From positions 1 to 64,000 of the forward strand of contig NZ_QKXH01000013.1 of assembly GCF_003254745.1 (NCBI RefSeq): a stretch of 64,000 bases of DNA, given 5' to 3'. The notes beneath the pieces are model-generated. The model saw only the letters and a program-made list of their open reading frames with translations, was not told where the DNA came from and ran no database searches. Positions 32,969 to 41,882 of the stretch are shown in pieces. This DNA is from Flavobacterium aquariorum (GTDB taxonomy: Bacteria > Bacteroidota > Bacteroidia > Flavobacteriales > Flavobacteriaceae). The position numbers and the translations under genes were made by a program. Positions within the stretch are counted from its first letter, which is position 1. Each line of letters starts with the position of its first letter.

Positions 32969-35730
32969 TTTAAGGATTTTTTAAGTGTTTCTAATTCTAG
33001 TTCTAATTCTTTACAGGCCTCCGTACATACATTTTCAAGTTTCAATATCATACTTTCCATTTCATCATTTTGTTGTTGTATAGCTACAAATTCCTGAATC
33101 CTTTTTGCCATATTTTCAAAATCGGAATGAATTCCCATAATTGAAAATGAGGGAATCATTTTGTGAATGGCAGCATTTAGCATACTCCAATCTTGATCCA
33201 ACAAGCTTTGTTTTAATGTATTAATCAATTCAGGAGTCTGTTTGAGATAGAGACCGATCATTTCAATCATCAATTTTGGATTGGATTTGGTGCGACGGTT
33301 CAAGTAATCTAAATTGATGTATTTTACTTTTGCTATTTTTGAAACCTCCGTTTTGATTGTATTGTTTAGTTTTAATTTTTTTGGTTTTTGTACTAACCCA
33401 ACGATTTTACTGTACAATACTCTTTCATCAATGGGTTTTGCAATATAATCGTCCATACCCACAGCTTTGCATTTAGCCAAATCTACAGTGGTTACATCTG
33501 CCGTTAGAGCAATGATTGGAATAGTCATTTTCAATGTCTCTCTAATGTATTCTGTGGCTTCAAAACCATTCATTTGAGGCATTTGTAAATCCATCAAAAC
33601 AATATCGTATTGATTTGTTTTGAGTTTTTCGATGGCAATTTTGCCGTTTTCAGCAATATCCCGTTCAAAGCCAAAATCATCCAATACGGTTTTCATCAAC
33701 AATTGATTGAGAGCCATATCTTCAACAACTAAGACTTTAATGTCTTTGATTTCATTATCCAATTCCATTATTTCATTTTCTAATGCTGCATTTTCTTTCG
33801 TTTTTAGAAAAGGTAAAGTAAAACTAAAACGGGAATACTCGTTTATTTCACTTTTGACCCTAATACTTCCTCCTTGAGATTCTACCAGTTGTTTTACAAT
33901 AGCAAGTCCAAGGCCAGTTCCTCCGTATAATCGGGAAGTTCCATTTGATGCTTGTTGGAAATTTTCAAAAATTCGGTCAATTTTATCTTCAGAAATGCCT
34001 ATTCCAGTATCATTGACAGCAAATTCAATAATTACTTTTTCGTCGTCTTCAAACATTAAATGAACGCTGACGGTAATGACACCTTTATTTGTGAATTTTA
34101 CTGCATTACTAACCAAATTTAAAATAATTTGGTGCAAACGAATTGCATCTCCAACTAAGACTTCAGGAATTTTATCGTCGTATTCAGAAACTAATTTTAA
34201 GTTTTTTTCCTGAATTTTTGTTTCAAATAAATGAAGCATAGAAGATAATGATTTTTTTATTTTGAAAGGGCTTTGTTCAAAAGTCATTTTTCCAGCATCT
34301 ACTTTTGCTAAATCCAAAATGTCATTTATAAGCACGATTAACGCATCACCACTCATTTTTATCGCCATCAAATATTCCTTTTGTTTAGCCGATAATTCCG
34401 TTTTTAAGACCACTTTTGTAAATCCAATAATGGCATTCATTGGTGTCCGTATCTCATGACTCATGTTCGATAAAAATTGCTGCTTTGCTTTTACTGCATT
34501 TTCAGCAATTTTAGTAGCCAATTCTGCTTTGCTTTTTGCTTCTTCGGCTATTACTGTTGCCAATTCAGCAAAGACTTTGGCTTCAAATAATTCTGTTGCA
34601 ATTCTTTTTTGTTCTGTAATATCTCTGGCAACCATTACGGCTCCCACAACATTTCCTAAATCATCTTTGTAAACTGAACCGTTAAATAAGACATTTGTGA
34701 AATTTTCGTCTTTTATAGTAAGCGGGTAATCAACTACAAAACCTTTTGAAAAAACTTTTTTATATCCATCACGTGCTTTTTGGGGCTCTGTGAAATAATC
34801 AAAAAAATCGGAACCAATTAATTGTTCTCTTGATACGCCAGTAACCTGAACTGTTGCCTCATTTGTGTCCGTAATTTTTCCTTTCGGTGAAATGGTAAAT
34901 AATGGATCACGACTTGCTTCAATCAAACTCAAAGAATACTGAGAAGCCAATTTAAGGGAATAACTATGTGCCTCTAATTCTTTGTTGGCAATCTCGCGTT
35001 TTTCTTTTTCTTTGTTTTGAAATTCAAGCTCCAAATCAGCAATTATCAATTCAGCAGCTCTATTTTCTTTTTCACCTGTTTGAAAAAGAAGCTCTTTGTT
35101 GGCAATGCATAATTCATCTGCTCTTTTTTCTTTTTCATCATTTTGAAAGGCTAACTCTTTGTTGGCAATAACTAACTCAGCTGCTCTTTTTTCTTTGACT
35201 TTATTTTGATATGCCAACTCTTCATTAGCGATAACCAACTCTGCAGCTCTATTCTCTTTTTCATCATTTTGATAAGCCAACTCTTTGTTGGCGATGAATA
35301 ATTCTGCTGCTCTTTTCTCTTTTTCATCATTTTGAAAAGCTAATTCTTTATTAGCATTCCTCAATTCCAACGCCCATTTTTGTTCGGCGATGTCTCTGGC
35401 TACAATTACAACCCCTTTTATATTCCCATGAGCGTCCCTAAAAATCGAGCCATTAAACAATACTTCCGTCAGTCTTCCATTTTTATGGCGAAAGGTAAGT
35501 GGAAAATCAGAAACTGTATTTTTGGCAAAAACCTCTTGGTAGACAGCGTGGGCTTTATCAGGTTCTGTAAAATAATTTTTGAAATAAGTATCCATTAAGT
35601 CATCTCTGGCTAAGCCTGTAATCAATGTAAGCGCCTCATTCATATCCGTAATTTTGCCCTCAGAACTTATGGTTACTAAGGGATCCAAATTGGCTTCTAT
35701 TAAACTTCTGGCATATTGTGATTCTTGCAT
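32965..35730 (-). CDS. hybrid sensor histidine kinase (PAS-coil-PAS-HisKA-HATPase-REC-HPt)
   Basis: 921 residues, cytoplasmic, no membrane segment. In order: PAS (about 1-118); a coil of six 21-residue repeats starting NKELAFQ (about 127-247); a second PAS (about 265-375) nearly a copy of the first; HisKA with His425 in SNMSHEIRTPMNAIIGF; HATPase; receiver with Asp714 in IVLMDLQMPQMNG; and a C-terminal HPt with His856 in AAIHKMIPSFSIMG. It can thus run a full phosphorelay, His to Asp to His, to the coupled response regulator. The repeated PAS-coil pattern suggests internal duplication. Confidence 0.95.
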   Translation of the reverse strand: MQESQYARSLIEANLDPLVTISSEGKITDMNEALTLITGLARDDLMDTYFKNYFTEPDKAHAVYQEVFAKNTVSDFPLTFRHKNGRLTEVLFNGSIFRDAHGNIKGVVIVARDIAEQKWALELRNANKELAFQNDEKEKRAAELFIANKELAYQNDEKENRAAELVIANEELAYQNKVKEKRAAELVIANKELAFQNDEKEKRADELCIANKELLFQTGEKENRAAELIIADLELEFQNKEKEKREIANKELEAHSYSLKLASQYSLSLIEASRDPLFTISPKGKITDTNEATVQVTGVSREQLIGSDFFDYFTEPQKARDGYKKVFSKGFVVDYPLTIKDENFTNVLFNGSVYKDDLGNVVGAVMVARDITEQKRIATELFEAKVFAELATVIAEEAKSKAELATKIAENAVKAKQQFLSNMSHEIRTPMNAIIGFTKVVLKTELSAKQKEYLMAIKMSGDALIVLINDILDLAKVDAGKMTFEQSPFKIKKSLSSMLHLFETKIQEKNLKLVSEYDDKIPEVLVGDAIRLHQIILNLVSNAVKFTNKGVITVSVHLMFEDDEKVIIEFAVNDTGIGISEDKIDRIFENFQQASNGTSRLYGGTGLGLAIVKQLVESQGGSIRVKSEINEYSRFSFTLPFLKTKENAALENEIMELDNEIKDIKVLVVEDMALNQLLMKTVLDDFGFERDIAENGKIAIEKLKTNQYDIVLMDLQMPQMNGFEATEYIRETLKMTIPIIALTADVTTVDLAKCKAVGMDDYIAKPIDERVLYSKIVGLVQKPKKLKLNNTIKTEVSKIAKVKYINLDYLNRRTKSNPKLMIEMIGLYLKQTPELINTLKQSLLDQDWSMLNAAIHKMIPSFSIMGIHSDFENMAKRIQEFVAIQQQNDEMESMILKLENVCTEACKELELELETLKKSLK
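34980..35352. repeat. 63-bp coding repeats (21-residue coil)
   Basis: About six tandem units inside the hybrid kinase gene encode NKELAFQNDEKEKRAAELFIA and variants. Each unit is 63 bp, i.e. exactly three heptads, so gain or loss of a unit keeps the coil register and the reading frame. Confidence 0.85.
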
Positions 35731-35788
35731 TAGGAAACGTGGTATTGCTTGTTAAATTTATAGTGGAATTTTAAAGATGATATTGTAA

Positions 35789-36355
35789 TTAGTTTCCGAT
35801 TTCTTCAATTGGACTGCGCCTTTTGTCTTTTAATTGTTTAAAGTGGGTAGGAGATAAGCCTGTTACTTTTTTGAATTGACTCGATAAGTGAGCTACACTG
35901 CTATACCCCATTTTCCAAGCAATCTCAGTTATATTGAGTTCGCCGTAAATAATCAATTCTTTAATTCTTTCGGTTTTGTGCGAAATGATAAATTGTTCGA
36001 TTGTAGTTCCTTGTACTTCCGAAAAAAGATTGGACATATAGGTGTAATCGTGATTTAATTTTTCATGCAAATAATCAGAAAAATTGATTTTAATGTTTTC
36101 ATCTGTATGATGAACCAATTCAATAATTACATTTTTTATTTTCTCGATAAGCATGGCTCTTTTATCATCCATCAATTCGAGCCCGGAATCTATTAAGCCT
36201 ATTTTGAGTTGCTCTCTTTGGTACATAGAAATAGTCTCCATGATTTCCACTTCGCCTAAATCAACTACTATGTAGTGCAGGCCAAGTTTTTTCAACTCTT
36301 CTTTCACCGCCATTTTACAGCGATTACTAACCATGTATTTGATATATAATTTCAA
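35789..36355 (-). CDS. AraC-family regulator with HMA-like N-terminus
   Basis: 188 residues if started at the TTG at 36355 (LKLYIKYMVSNRCKMAV); an ATG at 36334 is also possible. A further TTG at 36400 is excluded because it lies upstream of the promoter box at 36380-36387. The N-terminal 75 residues resemble a heavy-metal-associated (ferredoxin-like) fold, but the usual CxxC is reduced to NRC. The C-terminal two-helix-turn-helix AraC domain is intact: ELNITEIAWKMGYSSVAHLSSQFKKVTGLSPTHFK. It lies between the two large kinases and carries the shared promoter-like motif, so it may be a member or a regulator of that regulon. Confidence 0.82.
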   Translation of the reverse strand: MKLYIKYMVSNRCKMAVKEELKKLGLHYIVVDLGEVEIMETISMYQREQLKIGLIDSGLELMDDKRAMLIEKIKNVIIELVHHTDENIKINFSDYLHEKLNHDYTYMSNLFSEVQGTTIEQFIISHKTERIKELIIYGELNITEIAWKMGYSSVAHLSSQFKKVTGLSPTHFKQLKDKRRSPIEEIGN

Positions 36356-36379
36356 GTTATTCTTTTTTAAAGGATCAAG

Positions 36380-36417
36380 TAAAGGTCGCTCAAGAATCAA
36401 AAATCCGTGTTACACAA
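36380..36417 (-). promoter_or_regulatory. shared promoter-like motif, AraC-type gene
   Basis: Minus strand: TTGTGTAACA, exactly 20 nt, GACCTTTA. It decides against the longest reading frame, whose TTG would be at 36400. Confidence 0.55.
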
Positions 36418-36508
36418 CTAAACAAAATTGTTGTATAATTCACTGATTATTGACTTGTTTGTGAATAGGGAATGGTCAATATTGAATTGACTATTCATTA
36501 CTCAATAT

Positions 36509-39500
36509 TCACTTTTTTTTAGGCATTGATTTCTTAAGCTGTTTGATTATTTTGTCGTACAAAAGCTTTTCATCAATGGGTTTTGAAATGTAATCATTCA
36601 TCCCAATTGTTTTTGATTTTTGTACATCTACAGTTGTTACGTCGGCGGTTAGCGCAATGATAGGAATTTTGGAATTCATTGTATTCCGAATGTAATCTGT
36701 AGCCTCAAACCCACTCATTTCAGGCATTAGTATGTCCATCAAAACAATATCATAGTTATTTTCTTTTAGTTTTTCTATGGCTACTTTACCATTTGACGCA
36801 ATATCACATTTAAAACCAAATTCCTCTAAAATAATTTTTATCAAAAGTTGATTCAATGGCATATCTTCTGCCACCAAAATTCTTATATTTTCTAGTCCGT
36901 CAATTGTATTGTGAATATTTTCTTCTTCAGCGGGAGCTTCCACACAGAATTTATCAAAATCCATAACAAAGCCAAAAGTGGAGCCCTTACCTTCTGTACT
37001 TTTTACAATTAAGGTACCGTCTTGATGTTCCACTAGTTGTTTTACAATAGCAAGTCCTAAACCGGTACCTCCGTATAATCGTGAAATTTCGGTAGAAGCC
37101 TGTTCAAAATTATCAAAGATGTGGGCCAGCTTGTTTTTTGCAATTCCAATACCAGTATCAGTTAAAGTAAATTCAATTGTCGTTTTTTCTGAATCTTCTT
37201 TCAGCATTTGAACACTTAATATTATTTTTCCTTTCGCAGTAAATTTAATGGCATTACTAATCAGATTCAAAATAATTTGTCGCAAACGCATGCTATCGCC
37301 CACAATATATTCGGGAATCCGTTTATCATATTGTTGCTCCAGTTTTAAATTTTTCTCTAAACACTTAGATTCAAATAAATATAAAATGTCAGCAATAGAC
37401 TCAAATATATTGAACCTTTCTTTTTCGAAAGTCATTTTTCCAGCATCTACTTTAGCTAGATCAAGTATGTCATTAATTAAAACAATCAATGCACTTCCGG
37501 AAGATTTAATTGCCGTAATAAATTCTTTTTGTTCTTTATTCAAATTGGTTTTTAATGCCACATTTGTAAACCCAATTATGGCATTCATCGGAGTCCGAAT
37601 CTCATGACTCATATTCGACAAAAATTGTTGCTTAGATTTTAATGCATTTTCGGCAATTTTTGTGTTTTGTTCCGCTACGTGTTTTGCTTCGATTAATTCG
37701 GACTTTAAATTAATATGAGCTGTAACCTCGTAAGCAATAACGGTTACCCCCAAAATGCTTTCATCAGCATCGAGATAAGGTTGATAAACAAAATTGAAAT
37801 AGACATCCTCAAATCGGCCATTGCGGTTTAAGGGAACAAGGACCTCATATCCTTCTTGTGGAATACCTGTTGTATAAACATCTTCAAGCATTTTTGGGAT
37901 TGGACCATCTTTTAATTCTGGTAAAACCGTAAGAATTGGTTTGCCTTCTATGTCATTTCCTTTTCCCCAAATTTCTTTAATACTAGCATTGGCAAGTTTG
38001 ATGACCATATCTTTTCCTTTTAATATAACAAAAGAGAAAGGTGAGTTCATCAGCATCATACTATAACGCTTATTACTGTCTTCAATTAATTTTAGTGCTT
38101 TTTTCTCTACCTCAAGTTGTACTTCCAATACTTTTTTCTCTTTGATTTGGAGTTCAATTGCCAGATTTCGAACATCGGTAATGTCAATAATCGTAAGGAC
38201 AATCAAATTTTCATTTTCTCGTGCTTGGATGATGCGGTGGGCATTGAGCAACATTATTTTTTTGCCGATAATTGGAAAAACATGCTCTACTTCAAAATCA
38301 TGAAAGTTCTTATTTTCCGAAACAATTTCTTCTATTAGCGCTTTTAATTTTGGAATATTCCATTGGTTATTCCCTAATTTATATAATGATTTTCCAATGC
38401 ATTCTTCTTCGGTTACGTGAAATGTTTTGCAAAATGATTTATTGGCTGATTTTATTTTTATGTCTTTATCAAGAACAAGAACAGGTTCATGAACTGTGGA
38501 GAGTATTGCTTCATTATAGTGATTTAATTCTTCTACTTGCTGAATTCTTGAATGTAATTCTTGATTACTGGTCACCAACTCCTCATTGGTTGATTCAATC
38601 TCTTCTTTGGAGGTTTCAAGTTCTTCATTCAAGCTTTGCAGTTCTTCGTTGCTCGAGACTATTTCTTCGTTAGCACTTTGCAGCTCTTCATTGGCTGCTT
38701 CTTGATCTTGGGTTATAGAACCCATATCTGCTCGGGCAGCGGCAAGTTCTTCCTCCAGTTTTTTTATTCGGCGATCCTTTGCAATCGTGTTGTTTTTTTG
38801 CCCTTTTATTGATTCTTCTTCGGTTTCATGCTGTATGTATCCAGTAAAAATAACAATCAATAATGGCTCTTCTCCTTCAATATTTAGCGGAATGACTTCA
38901 ATATTCACAATTTGAATAGTGTTGTCTATTGGATTCCGATTCATTTCAATCCCCATTTTTCGGATCGGGAGTTTTGTTTTAATGGCATGATGAATGGCAT
39001 TACGCAACTCAAATGTGATTTCGATATGTGCCATTTTCAAAATATTAAAACTGGCCTTACCTGGAGAATGTTGCAAATACGACGAAGTAGATCCCCGAAA
39101 TTGGAGGATTTCCAAATCGTAGTTTATAATGACACTGGCAGGAACGTGATGTTCGAGTAAAACAGTGTCAAATGCCATTGCAATTGTGCCGTTTGCTAAT
39201 GTAGATACTTTTTTGAAGGTAGAAGGTTGTATAGTGTTTTTATCAGGCATGGTAGAATGGGATAGACGTGAAGTGAGGTCAGGAATGGTGCGTAATCCTG
39301 AATTTTTTTTTCGAGAATAAAATTTGAATTTTTTATCGAGAATAGTAAAAAGTTGGGCTGTTGTTCCAATTGTTTCCGATTTTCCCAACATCAAGCAGCC
39401 TCCATCGTTTAAGGCATAATGAAAAGTAGAAATGGCTTTTTTCTGTGCAGTTGTGTCTAAATATATTAACATATTCCTACAACTAATAAAATCCATTCTT

Positions 39501-40852
39501 GAAAATGGAGGATCACGTAAAATGTTGTGTTTTGCAAATACGCAAACATCCCTTAACTGTTTAGAAATACGGTATTTATTTTTTGATTTCACAAAAAAAC
39601 GAACTAATCTTTCTGGTGAAATTGTTGCCAATTGCGAAGCAGAATATTCTCCAATACGAGCAATCCGAATGGCTTCGGCACTAAGATCGGAAGCAAAAAT
39701 TTGAAAAGGAATACTGTTAAGATTGTCTTCTTGAATTTCGAGTAATAACATAGCTATCGAATAAACTTCTTCACCGGTTGCACAAGCGGCAACCCACAAG
39801 CGAAGAGTCTCACCTGTTTTTTTACTTTCAATTAATTTAGGCAGAATTACATTTTTTAAATACAAAAAAGGTTCGGAATCTCTAAAAAAAGTAGTTACGT
39901 TAATTAATAGATCCTGATAAAGAATATCAATCTCATCGCTTTGATTTATAAGTATTTCTATGTATTCTTTTAAAGTTTTAATTTTATAAACTAACATCCT
40001 GCGAAGTATTCGCCTTTTGATAGTATTCATTTTGTAGTGACTGAAATCTACATTTTTTCTTTTGTGTAAAAGCTGTAGAATAACTTTCAACTCTGGATTG
40101 CTGTTTTCTATTTCGGCCTCGGGTATTTTTTTTATGGCTGTACTAATTACGAAAGGATGTTGACTAATATGTGTTAATTGAACTCCAATTTCTTTTGGAG
40201 ATAATACAAAATCAACAACACCTTCTGCAATTGCAGAATTGGGCATACTGCTAAATTTCGCCGAGTCATCCTGAGCGAAAGTAATTCCTCCAGCCTCTTT
40301 AATTTCTTTCAATCCACGTGTGCCATCATTTGCCGATCCAGATAGAATAACGCCAATAACATTTTCATGATGGGTTTCTGCCAGAGAAGAAAAAAGTAAG
40401 TCGATCGAGAAGTTTGACGTTCTGTTTTTGGGACGGGGAATTAATTTTATATGTCCATCAGTCACCTCAATTTCTTTATCATTAGGAATCACATAAAAGT
40501 TATTGGGTTCCATTTTCTCCATGTTGTCAATTACCTGAACTTTCATTTGAGTTACTTTGGACAAAAGTTTATCAAGTAAACTTTTATGATCAGGACTTAG
40601 ATGTTGGACATAGATAAAAGCCATACCTGTAGTAGGAGAAAGGTTTTTCAGTAATTGGGTTATTGCTTCAAGACCACCTGCAGAGGCACCAATAGCTACA
40701 ACAGTAAAAGATTTTTTTTTGAGCTCCTTGTTTGAAAACGAAAGTTTTTTTGCAGGGAATTTTGAGATTTTTATTTCTTTAGTTGTTGTTATTTTGTTGT
40801 TGGTTAGTGATTTAGGCAAACTGTTTTTTTCTATGGTCGGAATTGATTTCAT
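36509..40852 (-). CDS. CheB-CheR-PAS-PAS-histidine kinase-receiver fusion
   Basis: 1447 residues, no membrane segment. Order: CheB methylesterase (about 48-240; Ser57 in AIGASAGGLEA, His in YVQHLSPDHK, Asp in SGSANDGTRGL); CheR methyltransferase (about 260-520; LLINVTTFFRD, RLWVAACATGEEVYS, MDFISCRNMLIYL); a Glu/Asn-rich coil (NEELQSANEEIVSSNEELQSLNEELE); two PAS domains; HisKA with His1083 in SHEIRTPMNA; HATPase; and a receiver with Asp1373 in VLMDILMPEMSG. No HPt is present. Such CheB/CheR kinases are usually stress or energy sensors rather than true chemotaxis proteins. The kinase half is very close to that of the hybrid kinase at 32965-35730, suggesting duplication. Confidence 0.95.
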   Translation of the reverse strand: MKSIPTIEKNSLPKSLTNNKITTTKEIKISKFPAKKLSFSNKELKKKSFTVVAIGASAGGLEAITQLLKNLSPTTGMAFIYVQHLSPDHKSLLDKLLSKVTQMKVQVIDNMEKMEPNNFYVIPNDKEIEVTDGHIKLIPRPKNRTSNFSIDLLFSSLAETHHENVIGVILSGSANDGTRGLKEIKEAGGITFAQDDSAKFSSMPNSAIAEGVVDFVLSPKEIGVQLTHISQHPFVISTAIKKIPEAEIENSNPELKVILQLLHKRKNVDFSHYKMNTIKRRILRRMLVYKIKTLKEYIEILINQSDEIDILYQDLLINVTTFFRDSEPFLYLKNVILPKLIESKKTGETLRLWVAACATGEEVYSIAMLLLEIQEDNLNSIPFQIFASDLSAEAIRIARIGEYSASQLATISPERLVRFFVKSKNKYRISKQLRDVCVFAKHNILRDPPFSRMDFISCRNMLIYLDTTAQKKAISTFHYALNDGGCLMLGKSETIGTTAQLFTILDKKFKFYSRKKNSGLRTIPDLTSRLSHSTMPDKNTIQPSTFKKVSTLANGTIAMAFDTVLLEHHVPASVIINYDLEILQFRGSTSSYLQHSPGKASFNILKMAHIEITFELRNAIHHAIKTKLPIRKMGIEMNRNPIDNTIQIVNIEVIPLNIEGEEPLLIVIFTGYIQHETEEESIKGQKNNTIAKDRRIKKLEEELAAARADMGSITQDQEAANEELQSANEEIVSSNEELQSLNEELETSKEEIESTNEELVTSNQELHSRIQQVEELNHYNEAILSTVHEPVLVLDKDIKIKSANKSFCKTFHVTEEECIGKSLYKLGNNQWNIPKLKALIEEIVSENKNFHDFEVEHVFPIIGKKIMLLNAHRIIQARENENLIVLTIIDITDVRNLAIELQIKEKKVLEVQLEVEKKALKLIEDSNKRYSMMLMNSPFSFVILKGKDMVIKLANASIKEIWGKGNDIEGKPILTVLPELKDGPIPKMLEDVYTTGIPQEGYEVLVPLNRNGRFEDVYFNFVYQPYLDADESILGVTVIAYEVTAHINLKSELIEAKHVAEQNTKIAENALKSKQQFLSNMSHEIRTPMNAIIGFTNVALKTNLNKEQKEFITAIKSSGSALIVLINDILDLAKVDAGKMTFEKERFNIFESIADILYLFESKCLEKNLKLEQQYDKRIPEYIVGDSMRLRQIILNLISNAIKFTAKGKIILSVQMLKEDSEKTTIEFTLTDTGIGIAKNKLAHIFDNFEQASTEISRLYGGTGLGLAIVKQLVEHQDGTLIVKSTEGKGSTFGFVMDFDKFCVEAPAEEENIHNTIDGLENIRILVAEDMPLNQLLIKIILEEFGFKCDIASNGKVAIEKLKENNYDIVLMDILMPEMSGFEATDYIRNTMNSKIPIIALTADVTTVDVQKSKTIGMNDYISKPIDEKLLYDKIIKQLKKSMPKKK

Positions 40853-41118
40853 GATACCAATATTTATTTTGGACAGTGGTATTAAAAAGAAGCATTCTCC
40901 TTATTACATCCATAAATAGGGTATACCTATACCAAATGTAGTTATAAATACAAACAATAACTATTAATACAAGACTTATCTTTTTGGAATTGGAAGGTAG
41001 TAGTTTGATTGTGTCATTGGAAAACAATAAGAAAGCTTATAAACAGTAAAGAAGTTGTTATAAACTGAAAAGCGCATTTTTTATTTTCCACTTAGATAAA
41101 AGACAAAATATCAGATTA
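40853..41118. other. intergenic stretch upstream of the CheB-CheR fusion gene
   Basis: About 265 bases. A TACATTTG element on the minus strand (about 40934-40941) matches the -7 consensus TAnnTTTG and could be the promoter of the fusion gene. Nothing else is recognised. Confidence 0.4.
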
Positions 41119-41796
41119 TTAGTAAATCTTTAATAGTAAATTGGGATCAGGGCAGTTTTCTAAATAGTAATCCAGCTTGTTTTTATTGCAAACTCCTGGA
41201 TAATCTCCATAATTATCTTCTATATTTTTTATAATTTGGAAATGCAAATGCGGAGCATAATCACCATTTACGCTATTATCTCCCAATGTTGCCAATTGTT
41301 GTCCTTTTGAAAAAGAATCACCGTCTTTGACAAATGCAATACTTTCTAATGACAAGTGGCCATATAAAGTATAAAAAACATGCTTTTTTAATTGGTGCTC
41401 CAGAATAATTGTTGGACCGTAATCTCCTAAATTATTGTTGTATTGAAAACTATGGACTTTTCCATCCAAAGCTGCCAAAACAGGGGTTTCTGCCTTTATC
41501 CATAAATCCAATCCGATGTGAATATTACGTTCCTTTGCATTTGGATTATTAAAAACAGTACTTCGTTTATACAAATTACGAATTTCGTTGTAACCACCAT
41601 ACGCCACTTTTGCTTTGTTTTTATTTAATATATGTTCTACATAAGTTTCAAATTGTGAAGAATCAGTAATGTTCAGTTGATTCAATTCTAAATTGGAAGC
41701 CGATAAATCCAATGAAGTGTATTCTGAGTAGGGGATAGTGCTATCAATTACTTTGATGTCATTTAAATCTAAAAATAAAGTTTCTAATGGTCCCAT
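41119..41796 (-). CDS. M23-family metallopeptidase
   Basis: 225 residues. The LytM/M23 zinc ligands are present: His and Asp in NIHIGLDLWIKAETPV, and HLHF in YAPHLHFQIIK. The fold motifs VLAALDGKVHSF and GPTIILEHQL...FYTLYGHL also fit. Members cut peptidoglycan cross-links. It has no clear signal peptide, so it may be cytoplasmic or use a non-classical route, which is unusual for a cell-wall hydrolase. It lies downstream of the E1 dehydrogenase gene and is separated from it by a terminator. Confidence 0.88.
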   Translation of the reverse strand: MGPLETLFLDLNDIKVIDSTIPYSEYTSLDLSASNLELNQLNITDSSQFETYVEHILNKNKAKVAYGGYNEIRNLYKRSTVFNNPNAKERNIHIGLDLWIKAETPVLAALDGKVHSFQYNNNLGDYGPTIILEHQLKKHVFYTLYGHLSLESIAFVKDGDSFSKGQQLATLGDNSVNGDYAPHLHFQIIKNIEDNYGDYPGVCNKNKLDYYLENCPDPNLLLKIY

Positions 41797-41832
41797 ATAA
41801 AATAGCGCTTATAGTTTTGAATAAAGATAAAA

Positions 41833-41864
41833 AAAATCCCATTTGCTCTGGCAAATGGGATTTT
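41833..41864 (-). terminator. terminator after E1 dehydrogenase gene
   Basis: Stem AAATCCCATTTGC/GCAAATGGGATTT with loop TCTG and a T run on the minus strand. Confidence 0.88.
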
Positions 41865-41882
41865 GAATATTACATTTTAATT

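Noticed and set aside
36356..36400. TTG at 36400 as start of the AraC-type gene
   Set aside because: It lies upstream of the CTTTA box of the promoter-like motif (36380-36387), so it would not be in the transcript.
40719..40919. plus-strand frame over the start of the CheB-CheR gene
   Set aside because: Opposite strand of a clearly coding N-terminus; no support.
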